A stretch of DNA of 64,000 nucleotides from Clostridiaceae bacterium (GCA_016297645.1 JAEDGF010000002.1:1-64000), one strand, 5' to 3'; positions 9,156-17,956 are shown, counted from the first letter of the stretch. A program made the numbers and translations. Notes: generated by a model not told the origin, from the letters alone.

Positions 9156-9728
9156 ATGGCGACAATTCATGATGCCTTCACGGGCGGAGTCGAGTTAGGC
9201 GGACTGTATTCACAGGCTGACATAAGGATAGCCGTGTGTTATCTGCTTAAAGCGATAAACTGTCCGATTTCAAAACGCGGCTTTACGGACTCGATGCAGA
9301 CGGCAAAGCTGATGAATTACTTTGAAGTGAACGACGCGTTGTCATACCTTACCGCAAACGGACTTATTGCGGAGGATGTACGCAAGGATGACGCTTACTA
9401 TTCGCTTCTGCCTCCCGGTGCGGAGCTTTCCGAGCGTCTTGAAACGGATCTCCCTACATATTTCCGCGATCGTGCGGTCGTAGTTGCACTTAAAGTTGCG
9501 GCAAGCGAACGCAGACGGCAGTATGCGCATACCGATATAAAAAAGATCGAGGACGGATATCACGCTATCCTGAGTCTTACCGACGGAAAAACCCTGATGA
9601 TGCAGACGACCGTCTATGCGCCCGACAGTCTTCAAGCAAATGCGGTCTGTGCTTCCTTTGAGGATGACCCTTTGAAATTGTATACCGCGATCATAAATAC
9701 CATAACAGTAAAACAGGACGACGACTAA
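9156..9728 (+). CDS. DUF4364 family protein, probable winged-helix regulator
   Basis: A 190-residue protein of a family found mostly in Clostridia. The N-terminal half (about residues 15-85) reads as a winged helix: DIRIAVCYLLKAINCPISK then FEVNDALSYLTANGLI. The C-terminal half carries a predicted beta-rich domain. The ATG at 9156 is preferred over an upstream TTG (9138) because CGGAGA lies 7 nt before it. It starts 19 bp after the lipoprotein stop and 9 bp before the PhoH gene. DNA binding is inferred from fold only. Confidence 0.7.
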   Translation: MATIHDAFTGGVELGGLYSQADIRIAVCYLLKAINCPISKRGFTDSMQTAKLMNYFEVNDALSYLTANGLIAEDVRKDDAYYSLLPPGAELSERLETDLPTYFRDRAVVVALKVAASERRRQYAHTDIKKIEDGYHAILSLTDGKTLMMQTTVYAPDSLQANAVCASFEDDPLKLYTAIINTITVKQDDD

Positions 9729-9737
9729 GGAGAAAAG

Positions 9738-10709
9738 ATGTACGAATATACACTGAATTTCGAGCGCATGGAGCAGGCTATCGGTCTTTTCGGCAACTTT
9801 GACGAGAATATGCGCATTATTGAAAACGAGTACGGTGTAAGCGTGGTGAACCGCGGTAATTCCATGAAAATCTGCGGTGAGCCGGAAAAGGTATCGCTTG
9901 CGGCAAAAGCCGTTGAAGGGCTTGTTATGCTGCTCAACAAGGGCGAACAGCTCAATGAACAGAATGTCAGGTATTGCATTTCGCTTGTAAACGAAGGCGC
10001 GGACGACAGAATCCCTTCGCTTGCGTCCGACTGCATATGTATCACAATGAGCGGGAAACCGGTAAAGCCCAAAACGCTCGGACAAAAGAAATATGTTGAC
10101 ACCATCAAAAACAATACTATCGTTTTCGGTGTAGGTCCTGCCGGTACCGGTAAAACATATCTTGCGGTCGCAATGGCGGTGAAGGCTTTCAGGGCAAAGG
10201 AAGTCACCCGCATAATTCTTACAAGACCCGCCGTTGAAGCCGGTGAAAAACTCGGATTTCTGCCCGGTGACTTGCAGCAGAAGGTTGACCCGTACCTCCG
10301 CCCCCTCTATGACGCACTGTTTGATATGCTCGGGGCTGATAATTTTCAGAAATGTCAGGAAAAAGGCAGCATCGAAGTCGCGCCGCTTGCATATATGCGA
10401 GGCAGAACGCTTGACGACAGCTTTATAATTCTCGATGAAGCGCAGAATACCACTCCCGAGCAGATGAAGATGTTCCTGACAAGACTCGGGTTTAACTCAA
10501 AAATAGTTGTGACGGGTGATGTTACGCAGATCGATCTGCCCGACGGGAAAAAGTCGGGACTGAAAGAAGCCGTTAAAATTCTCAAAGATATACCGGATAT
10601 AGTTACGGTCAGGTTTACCGAAAAAGATGTCGTAAGGCACCGCCTTGTTCAGGATATTATCAAGGCTTACGAAAAATACGGCGAGAAAAACAGTAAACCG
10701 AAAAAATGA
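9738..10709 (+). CDS. phoH: PhoH-like ATPase
   Basis: A 323-residue P-loop ATPase of the PhoH family, linked to RNA metabolism. It has Walker A GPAGTGKT at residues 133-140 and a Walker B FIILDEAQN with the downstream TPEQMKMFLTRLG segment typical of the family. The N-terminal 100 residues form the KH-like/RNA-associated region seen in PhoH-YbeY operons. AAGGAGAAAAG precedes the ATG. Gene order PhoH-ybeY-era-recO is widely conserved in Bacillota and supports a role in rRNA maturation and ribosome quality control. Confidence 0.9.
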   Translation: MYEYTLNFERMEQAIGLFGNFDENMRIIENEYGVSVVNRGNSMKICGEPEKVSLAAKAVEGLVMLLNKGEQLNEQNVRYCISLVNEGADDRIPSLASDCICITMSGKPVKPKTLGQKKYVDTIKNNTIVFGVGPAGTGKTYLAVAMAVKAFRAKEVTRIILTRPAVEAGEKLGFLPGDLQQKVDPYLRPLYDALFDMLGADNFQKCQEKGSIEVAPLAYMRGRTLDDSFIILDEAQNTTPEQMKMFLTRLGFNSKIVVTGDVTQIDLPDGKKSGLKEAVKILKDIPDIVTVRFTEKDVVRHRLVQDIIKAYEKYGEKNSKPKK

Positions 10710-10739
10710 CATTTGAACAGTGAGAGAGGTAATACAGAT

Positions 10740-11246
10740 ATGACTGATAAAATTAAAGTAATCATAACCAACGACCAAAATACGGTCAAAGTCCCCTCCG
10801 GCACGCGCCTGCTTATCAGGCGCTGCTGTCATGCAGTTTTGCTGCTTGAAAACTTCAAGGGTTCGGCGGAAATAAGCGTCCGCTTTGTTGATAACGCTCA
10901 GATACGGGAGCTTAATGCCCAATACAGGAAAATAGACCGCGAAACGGATGTTCTGTCATTCCCGCTCGGGGAAAACGGCGAGTATGACATAAACCCGGCG
11001 TCGGGAGCATATATGCTCGGCGATATAGTTATTTCCGTGCAAAAGGCGATGGAGCAGGCAAGCGAGTTCGGTCATTCGCTTGAAAGAGAAATTGCGTTCC
11101 TTACGGTTCATTCAATGCTTCATCTGTTGGGCTACGACCATGTTAACGGAGGACTTGAAGCCGTACATATGCGTGAAAAAGAAGAAACGGTTCTCACCCA
11201 GCTGGGCTTAAAGAGAAACGGAAGCTACTATCTTGACGAGGAATAA
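10740..11246 (+). CDS. ybeY: Endoribonuclease YbeY, rRNA maturation
   Basis: Metal-dependent single-strand RNase acting in 16S rRNA 3'-end maturation and 70S quality control. The 168-residue protein has the zinc signature HSMLHLLGYDH (three His ligands) and the upstream segment TDVLSFPLGE. The family usually has HGxLHLxGYDH, so Gly is Ser here, a mild change. ATG 10740 follows GAGAGG at a suitable distance; an upstream in-frame TTG at 10713 is less likely. Operon partner of era, with a few bases between them. Confidence 0.93.
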   Translation: MTDKIKVIITNDQNTVKVPSGTRLLIRRCCHAVLLLENFKGSAEISVRFVDNAQIRELNAQYRKIDRETDVLSFPLGENGEYDINPASGAYMLGDIVISVQKAMEQASEFGHSLEREIAFLTVHSMLHLLGYDHVNGGLEAVHMREKEETVLTQLGLKRNGSYYLDEE

Positions 11247-11250
11247 TAAT

Positions 11251-12156
11251 ATGGCTGCTGATTCACTTAATTCAAAAACCGCATTTATTGCAATTGTAGG
11301 CTGCCCCAATGTCGGAAAATCCTCTCTGCTCAATCGTTTTCTCGGGGAAAAGGTCGCCATTGTATCACCTAAGCCGCAGACGACGCGTACACGGATAATG
11401 GGCGTGCTGACCGACGGCGCTACTCAGCTCGTTTTTACGGATACTCCCGGCTATCATAAACCGAAAAATAAGCTCGGCGAAAACATGATAAGAGCTGTCG
11501 GCGAGGGAATAAACGATGTAGACGCTTGTCTGCTTGTCGTTGAGCCGTCCGGCGATATCCGTCCCGAAGAACAGACTCTTATAAAAAAGATCAAAAAGGC
11601 AGAACTGCCTGCCGTGTTGGCGATAAATAAGATCGATACTGTGGAAAACAAGGAGGAGCTTCTTGCGAGAATTAGCCTTTTTGCCGGGCTTTATGACTTT
11701 AACGCGATAGTGCCGGTGTCTGCCGTTGACGGCAACGGGCTTGATGAGCTTATCTCCGAGTTAAAGAGCCTTGCGATGCCTTCGGAGCATCTTTTTCCGG
11801 ATGATACTCTTACTGATCAGCCCGAAAAGGTCATAGCTGCCGAGTATATAAGAGAAAAAATATTGAAGTTCGTCGACAAGGAAATTCCGCACGGTACTGC
11901 CGTTGCCATTGAAAAATTCAAGGACCGCGCCGACAGCGATATTCTTGATATCGAAGCAACCATCTACTGTGAAAAAGAGAGTCACAAGGGCATAATAATA
12001 GGAAAAGGCGGCGAAATGCTTAAAAGAATATCCACCGCCGCACGAAAAGATCTCGAAAAATTCTTCGCCTGCCGTGTCAACCTGAAATGCTGGGTAAAGG
12101 TAAAAGAGGATTGGCGCAATCGTGAGGGACTTATCCATAATTTCGGACTTGACTGA
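11251..12156 (+). CDS. era: GTPase Era
   Basis: Essential GTPase that binds the 3' end of 16S rRNA during 30S assembly. The 301-residue protein has the G1 motif GCPNVGKSS near residues 18-26, G3 DTPGYHK and G4 NKID, followed by a C-terminal KH domain with IIIGKGGEML. ATG 11251 follows GAGGA by about 8 nt. The stop overlaps the recO start (TGATG), so the two are translationally coupled. Confidence 0.95.
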   Translation: MAADSLNSKTAFIAIVGCPNVGKSSLLNRFLGEKVAIVSPKPQTTRTRIMGVLTDGATQLVFTDTPGYHKPKNKLGENMIRAVGEGINDVDACLLVVEPSGDIRPEEQTLIKKIKKAELPAVLAINKIDTVENKEELLARISLFAGLYDFNAIVPVSAVDGNGLDELISELKSLAMPSEHLFPDDTLTDQPEKVIAAEYIREKILKFVDKEIPHGTAVAIEKFKDRADSDILDIEATIYCEKESHKGIIIGKGGEMLKRISTAARKDLEKFFACRVNLKCWVKVKEDWRNREGLIHNFGLD

Positions 12157-12902
12157 TGGAACGGTTTACTGTTGACGGAATCGTCGTAAAAACAAGTGTG
12201 ACCGGAGAATCCGACTACATTGTGTGGGTTCTTACACGGAACAGGGGGGTGCTTCGTGCTTTTGCAAAGGGCGCAAGGGGTACGAAAAGTAAGCTTCACG
12301 GTGCGGTTTCGCAGTTTTGCTACGGTACTTTTACATTTTTCGAAAACAAGGGCGTTTTCAGTATATCGGAGGCTGTGTTATCGGAGGCATTTTTTGCTCT
12401 TCGAAATGAATTTACGACGCTTACGCTTTCGCAATATTTCTGCGAGGTCGTGCTGAAATGCGTAGAGGAAAACGCGGACAGCGAGGATTGTCTCAGGCTT
12501 TTGTTGAACTGTCTGCATTTTCTCTGCACCGGTTCCCGTCCGCCCGAACAGATAAAATGTATTTTCGAGCTTCGTTTTGCCTGTATTGCAGGCTATGCAC
12601 CTATGCTTGTTGCGTGTGACGAATGCGGCGAATACGAAACTCCCGTGATGTATTTTGATTGCTCCACGGGTCAGCTTTTTTGCAGCTCCTGCGGACAGGA
12701 TCGTGCGCTGCCCTCGCTTCCGGTTGCCGCCGTGTCCGTTATGCGGCATATCGTTTTTTCGAAATTCGGCTCCGTTTTTTCTTTTACCGCCGAGCCGGAG
12801 GTTCTCGACTCCGTTTCACGGCTCACGCAGCAGTATTTGCAGAATGCCGTTCAGCAGCGGTTTAATGTGTTGCGATATCTTAATGAAATAACCGACGGTT
12901 AA
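12156..12902 (+). CDS. recO: DNA repair protein RecO
   Basis: Recombination mediator that helps load RecA onto SSB-coated DNA with RecR. The 248-residue protein has an N-terminal OB fold beginning VDGIVVKTSVTGESDYIV and a zinc-binding site made by CDEC and CSSC spaced by about 20 residues. Start overlaps era by one base. The stop TAA overlaps the purine-rich ribosome site of the following Fur-family gene. Confidence 0.93.
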   Translation: MERFTVDGIVVKTSVTGESDYIVWVLTRNRGVLRAFAKGARGTKSKLHGAVSQFCYGTFTFFENKGVFSISEAVLSEAFFALRNEFTTLTLSQYFCEVVLKCVEENADSEDCLRLLLNCLHFLCTGSRPPEQIKCIFELRFACIAGYAPMLVACDECGEYETPVMYFDCSTGQLFCSSCGQDRALPSLPVAAVSVMRHIVFSKFGSVFSFTAEPEVLDSVSRLTQQYLQNAVQQRFNVLRYLNEITDG

Positions 12903-12915
12903 AAGGAGAATGAAG

Positions 12916-13304
12916 GTGACAAAACAACGCGAATGTATCCTGCGTGTAGTACGCGAGAATGAAGGTCATTATACCGCAGAGGAAATTTTTGAGCTTGCAA
13001 AAAAAGAATACCCCGGCATAGCCGTCGCTACCGTTTACAATAATTTGAATGCACTTGTCGAAGCCCGTATCATAAAGAGAATTTCCCGTGTGGGAAAACC
13101 CGATGTCTATGATAAGAGCATTCGCCCGCACGAGCATATGATCTGCACCGTGTGCGCCCGTATATTCGACCTTGATTTGCCGACTGTCAGAGAGGAGAGG
13201 AATTGAACAAATCCGTAAACAGCGTAATTGAGGATTACGACCTTACCGTTTACGCGAAGTGCAACGAGTGTATTGAAAAAGAAAAAAATAATAATATCGA
13301 ATAA
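12916..13304 (+). pseudogene. Fur/PerR-family metalloregulator gene broken by a 5-bp tandem duplication
   Basis: Would encode a ferric uptake/peroxide-type repressor. The reading frame has the winged helix (VATVYNNLNALVEARI), a metal-site region with HEH and the first zinc pair CTVC, then stops at 13204-13206. In another frame the sequence continues directly with NKSVNSVIEDYDLTVYAKC and the second zinc pair CNEC, ending at 13304. The bases AGAGG occur twice in tandem at 13191-13200; removing one copy restores the frame as VREELNKS. GTG 12916 is the better start, since AAGGAG ends only 1 nt before the ATG at 12910. The truncated product lacks half of the structural zinc site. It could be a pseudogene, a phase-variable switch or a sequencing error. 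Asp in the VYD segment favours PerR-type over Fur. Confidence 0.85.
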
Positions 13305-13320
13305 TTGCATATGAATTCGG

Positions 13321-13355
13321 ACGACCGTCGTTCTTTCTCGGACGGGGTCGTTTTT
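13321..13355 (+). terminator. Terminator after the Fur-family gene
   Basis: ACGACC-GTC (13321-13329) pairs with GACGGGGTCGT (13341-13351) with a two-base bulge, followed by TTTTT. It ends the PhoH-ybeY-era-recO-fur operon. The following 230 bp up to the pckG promoter are AT-rich and hold nothing I recognise. Confidence 0.7.
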
Positions 13356-13583
13356 CATGTTTAAATACGACAGATTTTGTTTTTATAAATTTGTGTTCCA
13401 AAATAAAGAACTTATATCGAAAAGAAAAAACCGCGTTTCCTTTGCAATGTGTTTTTTTGAGTGTTGCTAAGAAAAGAGCGGTCATCTTTTTTTGTTGAGC
13501 CTTATACTCGTTTCTTGTTTAAAAAAGTGTTGAGTTCCTGTTTTATTTATATATTCGATAAGGTAAAAGTATAGCGGACATTG

Positions 13584-13612
13584 TTGACAAAAAAAGAGTA
13601 AAATGCTATAAT
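13584..13612 (+). promoter_or_regulatory. Consensus sigma-A promoter of pckG
   Basis: TTGACA (13584-13589), exactly 17 bp, TATAAT (13607-13612): a perfect match in both boxes, which implies high expression. Start near 13619, then a short leader and TAAGGAGAAC before the ATG. Confidence 0.9.
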
Positions 13613-13657
13613 GATACTGATTTCGGAAAAATTTTTCTACTAAGGAGAACTAAAGAT

Positions 13658-15439
13658 ATGGCACTTACAACTAACAAGTCCGTTCTTTCATGGATCGACG
13701 AAAAAGTTGATCTCGTAAAGCCTTCGCAGATCATTTGGATCGACGGCAGCGAGAGTCAGCTTGACGCGCTTCGAGCAGAAGCAGTTGAAACAGGTGAGAT
13801 GATCAAGCTCAACGAGGAACTTCTTCCCGGTTGCTATCTTCACAGAACAAAGCCCAACGATGTTGCCCGCGTTGAGGACAGAACCCTCATCTGCACTCCC
13901 ACCGAAGAAGAGGCAGGTCCTACAAACCATTGGATGGAGCCCGGCGCCTGCTACAAAATGCTTTATGATATCGCGAGAGATTCCTATAAGGGCAGAACAA
14001 TGTATGTTATCCCTTATTCAATGGGTCCCGTCGGCTCAAAGTTTTCTAAGGTAGGTATCGAGCTTACCGACTCAATCTATGTTGTTCTCAACATGGCTAT
14101 TATGACAAGAGTCGGCAAGACTGTCCTTGATGTTCTCGGTGATTCCGATGACTGGGTTCGCGGACTTCACTGCAAATGTGATGTTGATGCCGAAAAACGC
14201 TGGATTTGCCAGTTCCCTCAGGACAACACCATTATCTCCGTTAACTCCGCTTACGGCGGAAATGTTCTTCTCGGCAAAAAGTGCTTTGCTCTCCGTATTG
14301 CCTCCTATCAGGGCTGGAAAGAGGGCTGGCAGGCTGAGCATATGCTCATTCTCTGCGTTGAAAAGCCCAACGGCGAGAAGAAGTATGTCTGCGCTGCATT
14401 CCCCTCAGCTTGCGGCAAGACCAACCTCGCAATGCTTATTCCGCCCGAGGAGTACAAGAAGAAGGGCTACAAGGTCACTACTGTCGGCGACGATATTTCG
14501 TGGATACGCAAAGGCGCAGACGGCAGACTTTATGCCATCAACCCTGAAAACGGTTTCTTCGGCGTTGCTCCCGGCACTAACATGAAGTCGAATCCCAACG
14601 CTCTTATTTCCACACAGAAGGGCACCATTTTCACAAATGTATGCCACAACCTCGACAACAACACCGTTTGGTGGGAAGGACTCGACAAGAATCCGCCCAC
14701 GAACGCTATCGACTGGAAGGGTAACCCCTGGAACGGTGCGGAATCCACAGAAAAGGGTGCTCATCCCAATTCAAGATTTACCGCTCCCGCAAAGAACTGC
14801 CCCTGCCTCAGCCCCGAGTTTGAAAATCCGGAAGGCGTGCCGATCTCCGCAATCGTTTTCGGCGGCAGACGCGCAAAGCTTGCTCCCCTGGTATATCAGT
14901 CAAGAGATTGGAACAACGGCGTATTCGTTGGTTCGATAATGGCTTCCGAAACAACCGCTGCGGCAGCAGGCGCTGTCGGTGTTGTTCGCCGTGACCCCAT
15001 GGCAATGCTTCCTTTCTGCGGCTACAACATGGCTGATTACTGGCAGCACTGGATCGACATCGGCGCAGGACTTGATCCCGAAAAGGCTCCCAAGATATTC
15101 AATGTCAACTGGTTCAGAAAAGACGATGAAGGCAACTTCCTGTGGCCCGGCTTCGGCGACAACCTTCGTGTCCTCAACTGGATTCTTGACCGCTGCGACG
15201 GTAAGGTAGATGCTAAGGAAACAGCTATCGGTTATGTTCCTTATGCGGATGACATTGACCTCACCGGCATCGAGGACGAGGTTTCCAGGGAAACTCTTGC
15301 TTCCATCCTCACCGTTGAAAACGACCTTTGGAAGAACGAAGTCCCCGGCATCGAGGAGTTCTATGCAAAGTTCGGCGACAAGCTTCCGGCTGCTATCAGA
15401 GCAGAGCTTGAAACTCTTAAAAAGAACCTTGCCGACTGA
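13658..15439 (+). CDS. pckG: Phosphoenolpyruvate carboxykinase (GTP)
   Basis: Interconverts oxaloacetate plus GTP with PEP, CO2 and GDP. In gut anaerobes it often runs toward oxaloacetate to feed succinate or propionate; direction here is inference. The 593-residue length and the P-loop SACGKTN (250-256) inside FPSACGKTNLAML mark the GTP-dependent family, as does MEPGACYKMLYD near residue 93. It has a perfect promoter and an unusually uniform preference for C/T-ending codons (CTC, ATC), consistent with a highly expressed gene. Transcribed alone. Confidence 0.96.
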   Translation: MALTTNKSVLSWIDEKVDLVKPSQIIWIDGSESQLDALRAEAVETGEMIKLNEELLPGCYLHRTKPNDVARVEDRTLICTPTEEEAGPTNHWMEPGACYKMLYDIARDSYKGRTMYVIPYSMGPVGSKFSKVGIELTDSIYVVLNMAIMTRVGKTVLDVLGDSDDWVRGLHCKCDVDAEKRWICQFPQDNTIISVNSAYGGNVLLGKKCFALRIASYQGWKEGWQAEHMLILCVEKPNGEKKYVCAAFPSACGKTNLAMLIPPEEYKKKGYKVTTVGDDISWIRKGADGRLYAINPENGFFGVAPGTNMKSNPNALISTQKGTIFTNVCHNLDNNTVWWEGLDKNPPTNAIDWKGNPWNGAESTEKGAHPNSRFTAPAKNCPCLSPEFENPEGVPISAIVFGGRRAKLAPLVYQSRDWNNGVFVGSIMASETTAAAAGAVGVVRRDPMAMLPFCGYNMADYWQHWIDIGAGLDPEKAPKIFNVNWFRKDDEGNFLWPGFGDNLRVLNWILDRCDGKVDAKETAIGYVPYADDIDLTGIEDEVSRETLASILTVENDLWKNEVPGIEEFYAKFGDKLPAAIRAELETLKKNLAD

Positions 15440-15449
15440 TAATTAAGTC

Positions 15450-15731
15450 TTAGGCTGACGGGATTCAAACCCATGTCGCCCGTCAGTGCCCCTTTTTGGC
15501 ACTTTTCGCCCTTTTCGTCTTGACTTGCGTCAGCAAGCCTGCACCTCAAAAAACGAAAATTGCTCAAAAATTGTCTACTGTCGGGTGCAGAGCAGTTTTG
15601 CCTGAGCTGATTTTTGTTCAGGCAAGGCAAAGCCCGCAGCGAATACTTGATGTATTTGCAAGGGTTTTAACGCGGCATGAGCGAAAATCAGCCGGTCAAA
15701 ACCGACACGGGTTCAAGTCCCGTCAGCCTAA
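15450..15731. repeat. 282-bp element with tRNA-3'-end-like inverted termini
   Basis: The ends are an imperfect 27-bp inverted repeat (15451-15477 and 15704-15730, 23 of 27 matching). Read outward, each end looks like the 3' half of a tRNA. On the plus strand there is a 5-bp T stem (ACGGG 15707-15711 with CCCGT 15719-15723), a 7-nt loop TTCAAGT and a 7-nt acceptor strand CAGCCTA, with no CCA. The left end reads the same way on the minus strand, with TTTGAAT in the loop. No D arm or anticodon arm lies next to either. The interior is full of hairpins: GTGCC/GGCAC near 15487, CTGCACC/GGGTGCAG near 15540-15590 and GCCTGA/TCAGGC near 15600-15625. No clear target-site duplication is visible. It could be a tRNA-derived miniature repeat or a structured transcript end for pckG. 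Confidence 0.6.
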
Positions 15732-15739
15732 ATAAGAAG

Positions 15740-15790
15740 CAGCCCCGCCGCATATCACTGCGACAGGGCTGTTTTGCTTTTGTTTTTTTT
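15740..15790 (+). terminator. Terminator between pckG and dapA
   Basis: CAGCCC (15740-15745) pairs with GGGCTG (15766-15771), with an inner CGCA/TGCG stem, followed by TTTTGCTTTTTG and more T. It ends plus-strand transcripts that read through the tRNA-like element; dapA converges from the other side. Confidence 0.75.
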
Positions 15791-15791
15791 G

Positions 15792-16688
15792 TTAAACTAA
15801 ATTCAGTTTTGTGAGTTCTTCGATAATTCTCTCTTTGTTCTTTTCCGACAGCTCGGTAAGAGGAAGTCGTACCGCGTCCGAAACGGTGCCGCCGGACAGG
15901 AGAGAGTAGGCGAATTTTACCGGTATGGGGTTTACTTCGCAGAAAAGCAGATTCATAAGGCGAAGTACACTGTAAAAGATGCCGTGGCCTTTTTCATTTT
16001 CCCCCTCAGACAGGCATTTGCACATTTCATGTATTCTGTCGGGTATGATGTTTGACGCTACTGAAATAACTCCCTTTGCTCCGGCGTTCATCATTGACGG
16101 CGTAAGGTCGTCGTTGCCGGAATAGTAATCAAGTGAGGAGCCGCACAGCTCGACTGTTTTAAGAAATTTTGACATATCGGGGTCGGCTTCCTTGATTGCC
16201 GAAATGTTTTTATGTTCTGCGAGAGCCTTGTATGTTTCCGGTGCGACGGAAACTCCGGTTCTTGACGGAACATCATAAACAATAATGGGCGTGCTGACTC
16301 TGTCCGCGATATAGGCGTAGTGTTTTACTATGCCCTCCTGCGTACATTTATTATAATAGGGAGTGACGATTAACAGACCGTCAACTCCCTCTTTTTCAGC
16401 CGCATTCGATTTGCGGACTGCTTCCTCTGTATTATTTGAACCCGTGCCGGCAATAACCGGGATCTTTCCGTTCGAAAAATTGACCGCTGCCGAAAACAGA
16501 CTCTGTTTTTCGTTTGCCGTCAGGACAGGGGATTCTCCGGTAGTTCCGGCAACTACGAACGCATCGGCGTGATTTTCTTTCTGAAATTCCAGAAGTTCTT
16601 CAAATCCTTTGATATCAACATTTTTGCCGTCCTGTGTAAAAGGCGTGATAAGCGCAGTGGCACAGCCGGTAAAAATCGTCTTTTTCAA
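15792..16688 (-). CDS. dapA: 4-hydroxy-tetrahydrodipicolinate synthase
   Basis: Condenses pyruvate with aspartate semialdehyde in lysine and diaminopimelate synthesis. The 298-residue TIM barrel has GTTGES (48-53), Tyr138 in YDVPSRTG and the Schiff-base Lys166 in AIKEA. Ribosome site AAGGTGA precedes the ATG. It starts 9 bp after asd, so the enzyme that makes its substrate is encoded just upstream in the same operon. Confidence 0.95.
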   Translation of the reverse strand: MKKTIFTGCATALITPFTQDGKNVDIKGFEELLEFQKENHADAFVVAGTTGESPVLTANEKQSLFSAAVNFSNGKIPVIAGTGSNNTEEAVRKSNAAEKEGVDGLLIVTPYYNKCTQEGIVKHYAYIADRVSTPIIVYDVPSRTGVSVAPETYKALAEHKNISAIKEADPDMSKFLKTVELCGSSLDYYSGNDDLTPSMMNAGAKGVISVASNIIPDRIHEMCKCLSEGENEKGHGIFYSVLRLMNLLFCEVNPIPVKFAYSLLSGGTVSDAVRLPLTELSEKNKERIIEELTKLNLV

Positions 16689-16697
16689 AAAATCACC

Positions 16698-17795
16698 TTA
16701 GTTTGTTTTTGGCTCAATATAACCTTCCGCGCAGAGAAGCTCGGCTGCAAGTACCGCTCCGCCTGCCGCACCTCTGAGTGTATTATGTGACAGACAAACA
16801 AACTTATAGTCGTATTGCGTGTCCTCTCTCAGCCGTCCTATCGATACTGCCATTCCGCCTTCAAGATCGCGGTGGAGCTTTGTCTGCGGCATATTATCCT
16901 CGGTAAAATAGTGGAGGAACTGCTTGGGGGCATGAGGGAGTGAAAGTTCCTGCGGTCTGCCCTTGAAGTTTTTCCATACTTCCAGTATTTCTTCCTTTGT
17001 CGGCTTTTTCTCAAAACGGACAAAAACAGCAGCCATGTGACCGTCCGAAACGGGAACTCTCAGGCACTGAGCCGTAAAATTCGGACCTGACGCCGGTACG
17101 ATTTCGCCGTCAACGACCTTGCCCCATATTTTAAGCGGTTCTTTTTCGCTTTTTTCTTCCTCACCGCCGATATAGGGGATAACATTGTCGATCATTTCCG
17201 GCCATCTGTCAAAAGTTTTGCCTGCGCCCGAAATTGCCTGATATGTGCAGACAAGCACATCCTTTACGCCGAATTTTTCATCGAGCGGATAGAGTGCCGG
17301 AACATAGCTTTGAAGCGAGCAGTTTGATTTAACGGCAATAAAGCCTCTTTTTGTACCGAGGCGCTTTTTCTGGTGTTCGATGACTTTGCAGTGTTCGCCG
17401 TTTATCTCGGGGATTATCATGGGAACATCAGGCGTGAAACGGTTTGCGCTGTTGTTTGAAACAACGGGACACTCGGCCTTGGCATATGCGGTTTCCAGTG
17501 CCTTTATCTCGTCCTTGGGCATATCGACTGCGCAAAAAACGAAATCGACAGCGGCTGCGATTTTCTCTATGTCGGCGGTCGCGTCAAGTACCGTCATTTT
17601 CTTTACTTCCTCGGGGATAGCAGAAGTCATTACCCATCTGCCTCCGAGTGCTTCTTCATAAGTTTTACCGGCTGAACGGGGACTTGCGGCAAGGGCTGTA
17701 ATTGTGAACCACGGATGCTCGGCGAGAAGAGTTATAAATCTCTGACCTACCATTCCCGTTGCGCCGACTATGCCGACTTTATAATGCTTTTCCAT
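16698..17795 (-). CDS. asd: Aspartate-semialdehyde dehydrogenase, archaeal/fungal-type
   Basis: Reduces aspartyl phosphate to aspartate semialdehyde for lysine, threonine and methionine synthesis. The 365-residue sequence has the NADP loop GATGMVG (11-17) and catalytic Cys159 in SNCSLQ. Long segments such as GGRWVM and the catalytic context place it with the archaeal/fungal-type enzymes rather than the common bacterial type; this is judged by eye. AAGGAGG sits at ideal distance from the ATG. First gene of the asd-dapA operon. Confidence 0.92.
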   Translation of the reverse strand: MEKHYKVGIVGATGMVGQRFITLLAEHPWFTITALAASPRSAGKTYEEALGGRWVMTSAIPEEVKKMTVLDATADIEKIAAAVDFVFCAVDMPKDEIKALETAYAKAECPVVSNNSANRFTPDVPMIIPEINGEHCKVIEHQKKRLGTKRGFIAVKSNCSLQSYVPALYPLDEKFGVKDVLVCTYQAISGAGKTFDRWPEMIDNVIPYIGGEEEKSEKEPLKIWGKVVDGEIVPASGPNFTAQCLRVPVSDGHMAAVFVRFEKKPTKEEILEVWKNFKGRPQELSLPHAPKQFLHYFTEDNMPQTKLHRDLEGGMAVSIGRLREDTQYDYKFVCLSHNTLRGAAGGAVLAAELLCAEGYIEPKTN

Positions 17796-17824
17796 TTTGC
17801 GACCTCCTTGATATAATGTATATG

Positions 17825-17852
17825 CAAAAAGGCGATAAAAGTATTGCGCCTT
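17825..17852 (-). promoter_or_regulatory. Terminator-like hairpin in the asd leader
   Basis: On the minus strand AAGGCG, a 12-nt loop and CGCCTT are followed by TTTGC, with T residues overlapping the stem end. It lies between the asd promoter and its ribosome site, where an attenuator would be. It is far too small to be a lysine riboswitch. Confidence 0.45.
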
Positions 17853-17879
17853 CTTGTTTTTTGTGCTATTATTTTTATG

Positions 17880-17908
17880 ATTTTATCATTGATTGAAGGA
17901 TAAGTCAA
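17880..17908 (-). promoter_or_regulatory. Sigma-A promoter of asd-dapA
   Basis: Minus strand TTGACT (17903-17908), 17-bp spacer, TAAAAT (17880-17885). Confidence 0.75.
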
Positions 17909-17956
17909 TCAAAAACAGCAGAGAATATATTATTTGCGGATATTTTGGAGCTTTGT

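Noticed and set aside
15450..15731. tmRNA (ssrA) gene
   Set aside because: The size and tRNA-like 3' end are suggestive, but there is no ALAA-type tag, no GGATTCGAC-type 5' segment, no G-U pair at the third acceptor position, and the ends are inverted copies of one another.
15496..15735. 79-residue open frame ending GFKSRQPK
   Set aside because: The ending is the typical translation of a tRNA 3' half, and the frame lies within a hairpin-rich element.
17796..17879. Lysine riboswitch upstream of asd
   Set aside because: The leader is far too short for the aptamer; only one small hairpin is present.
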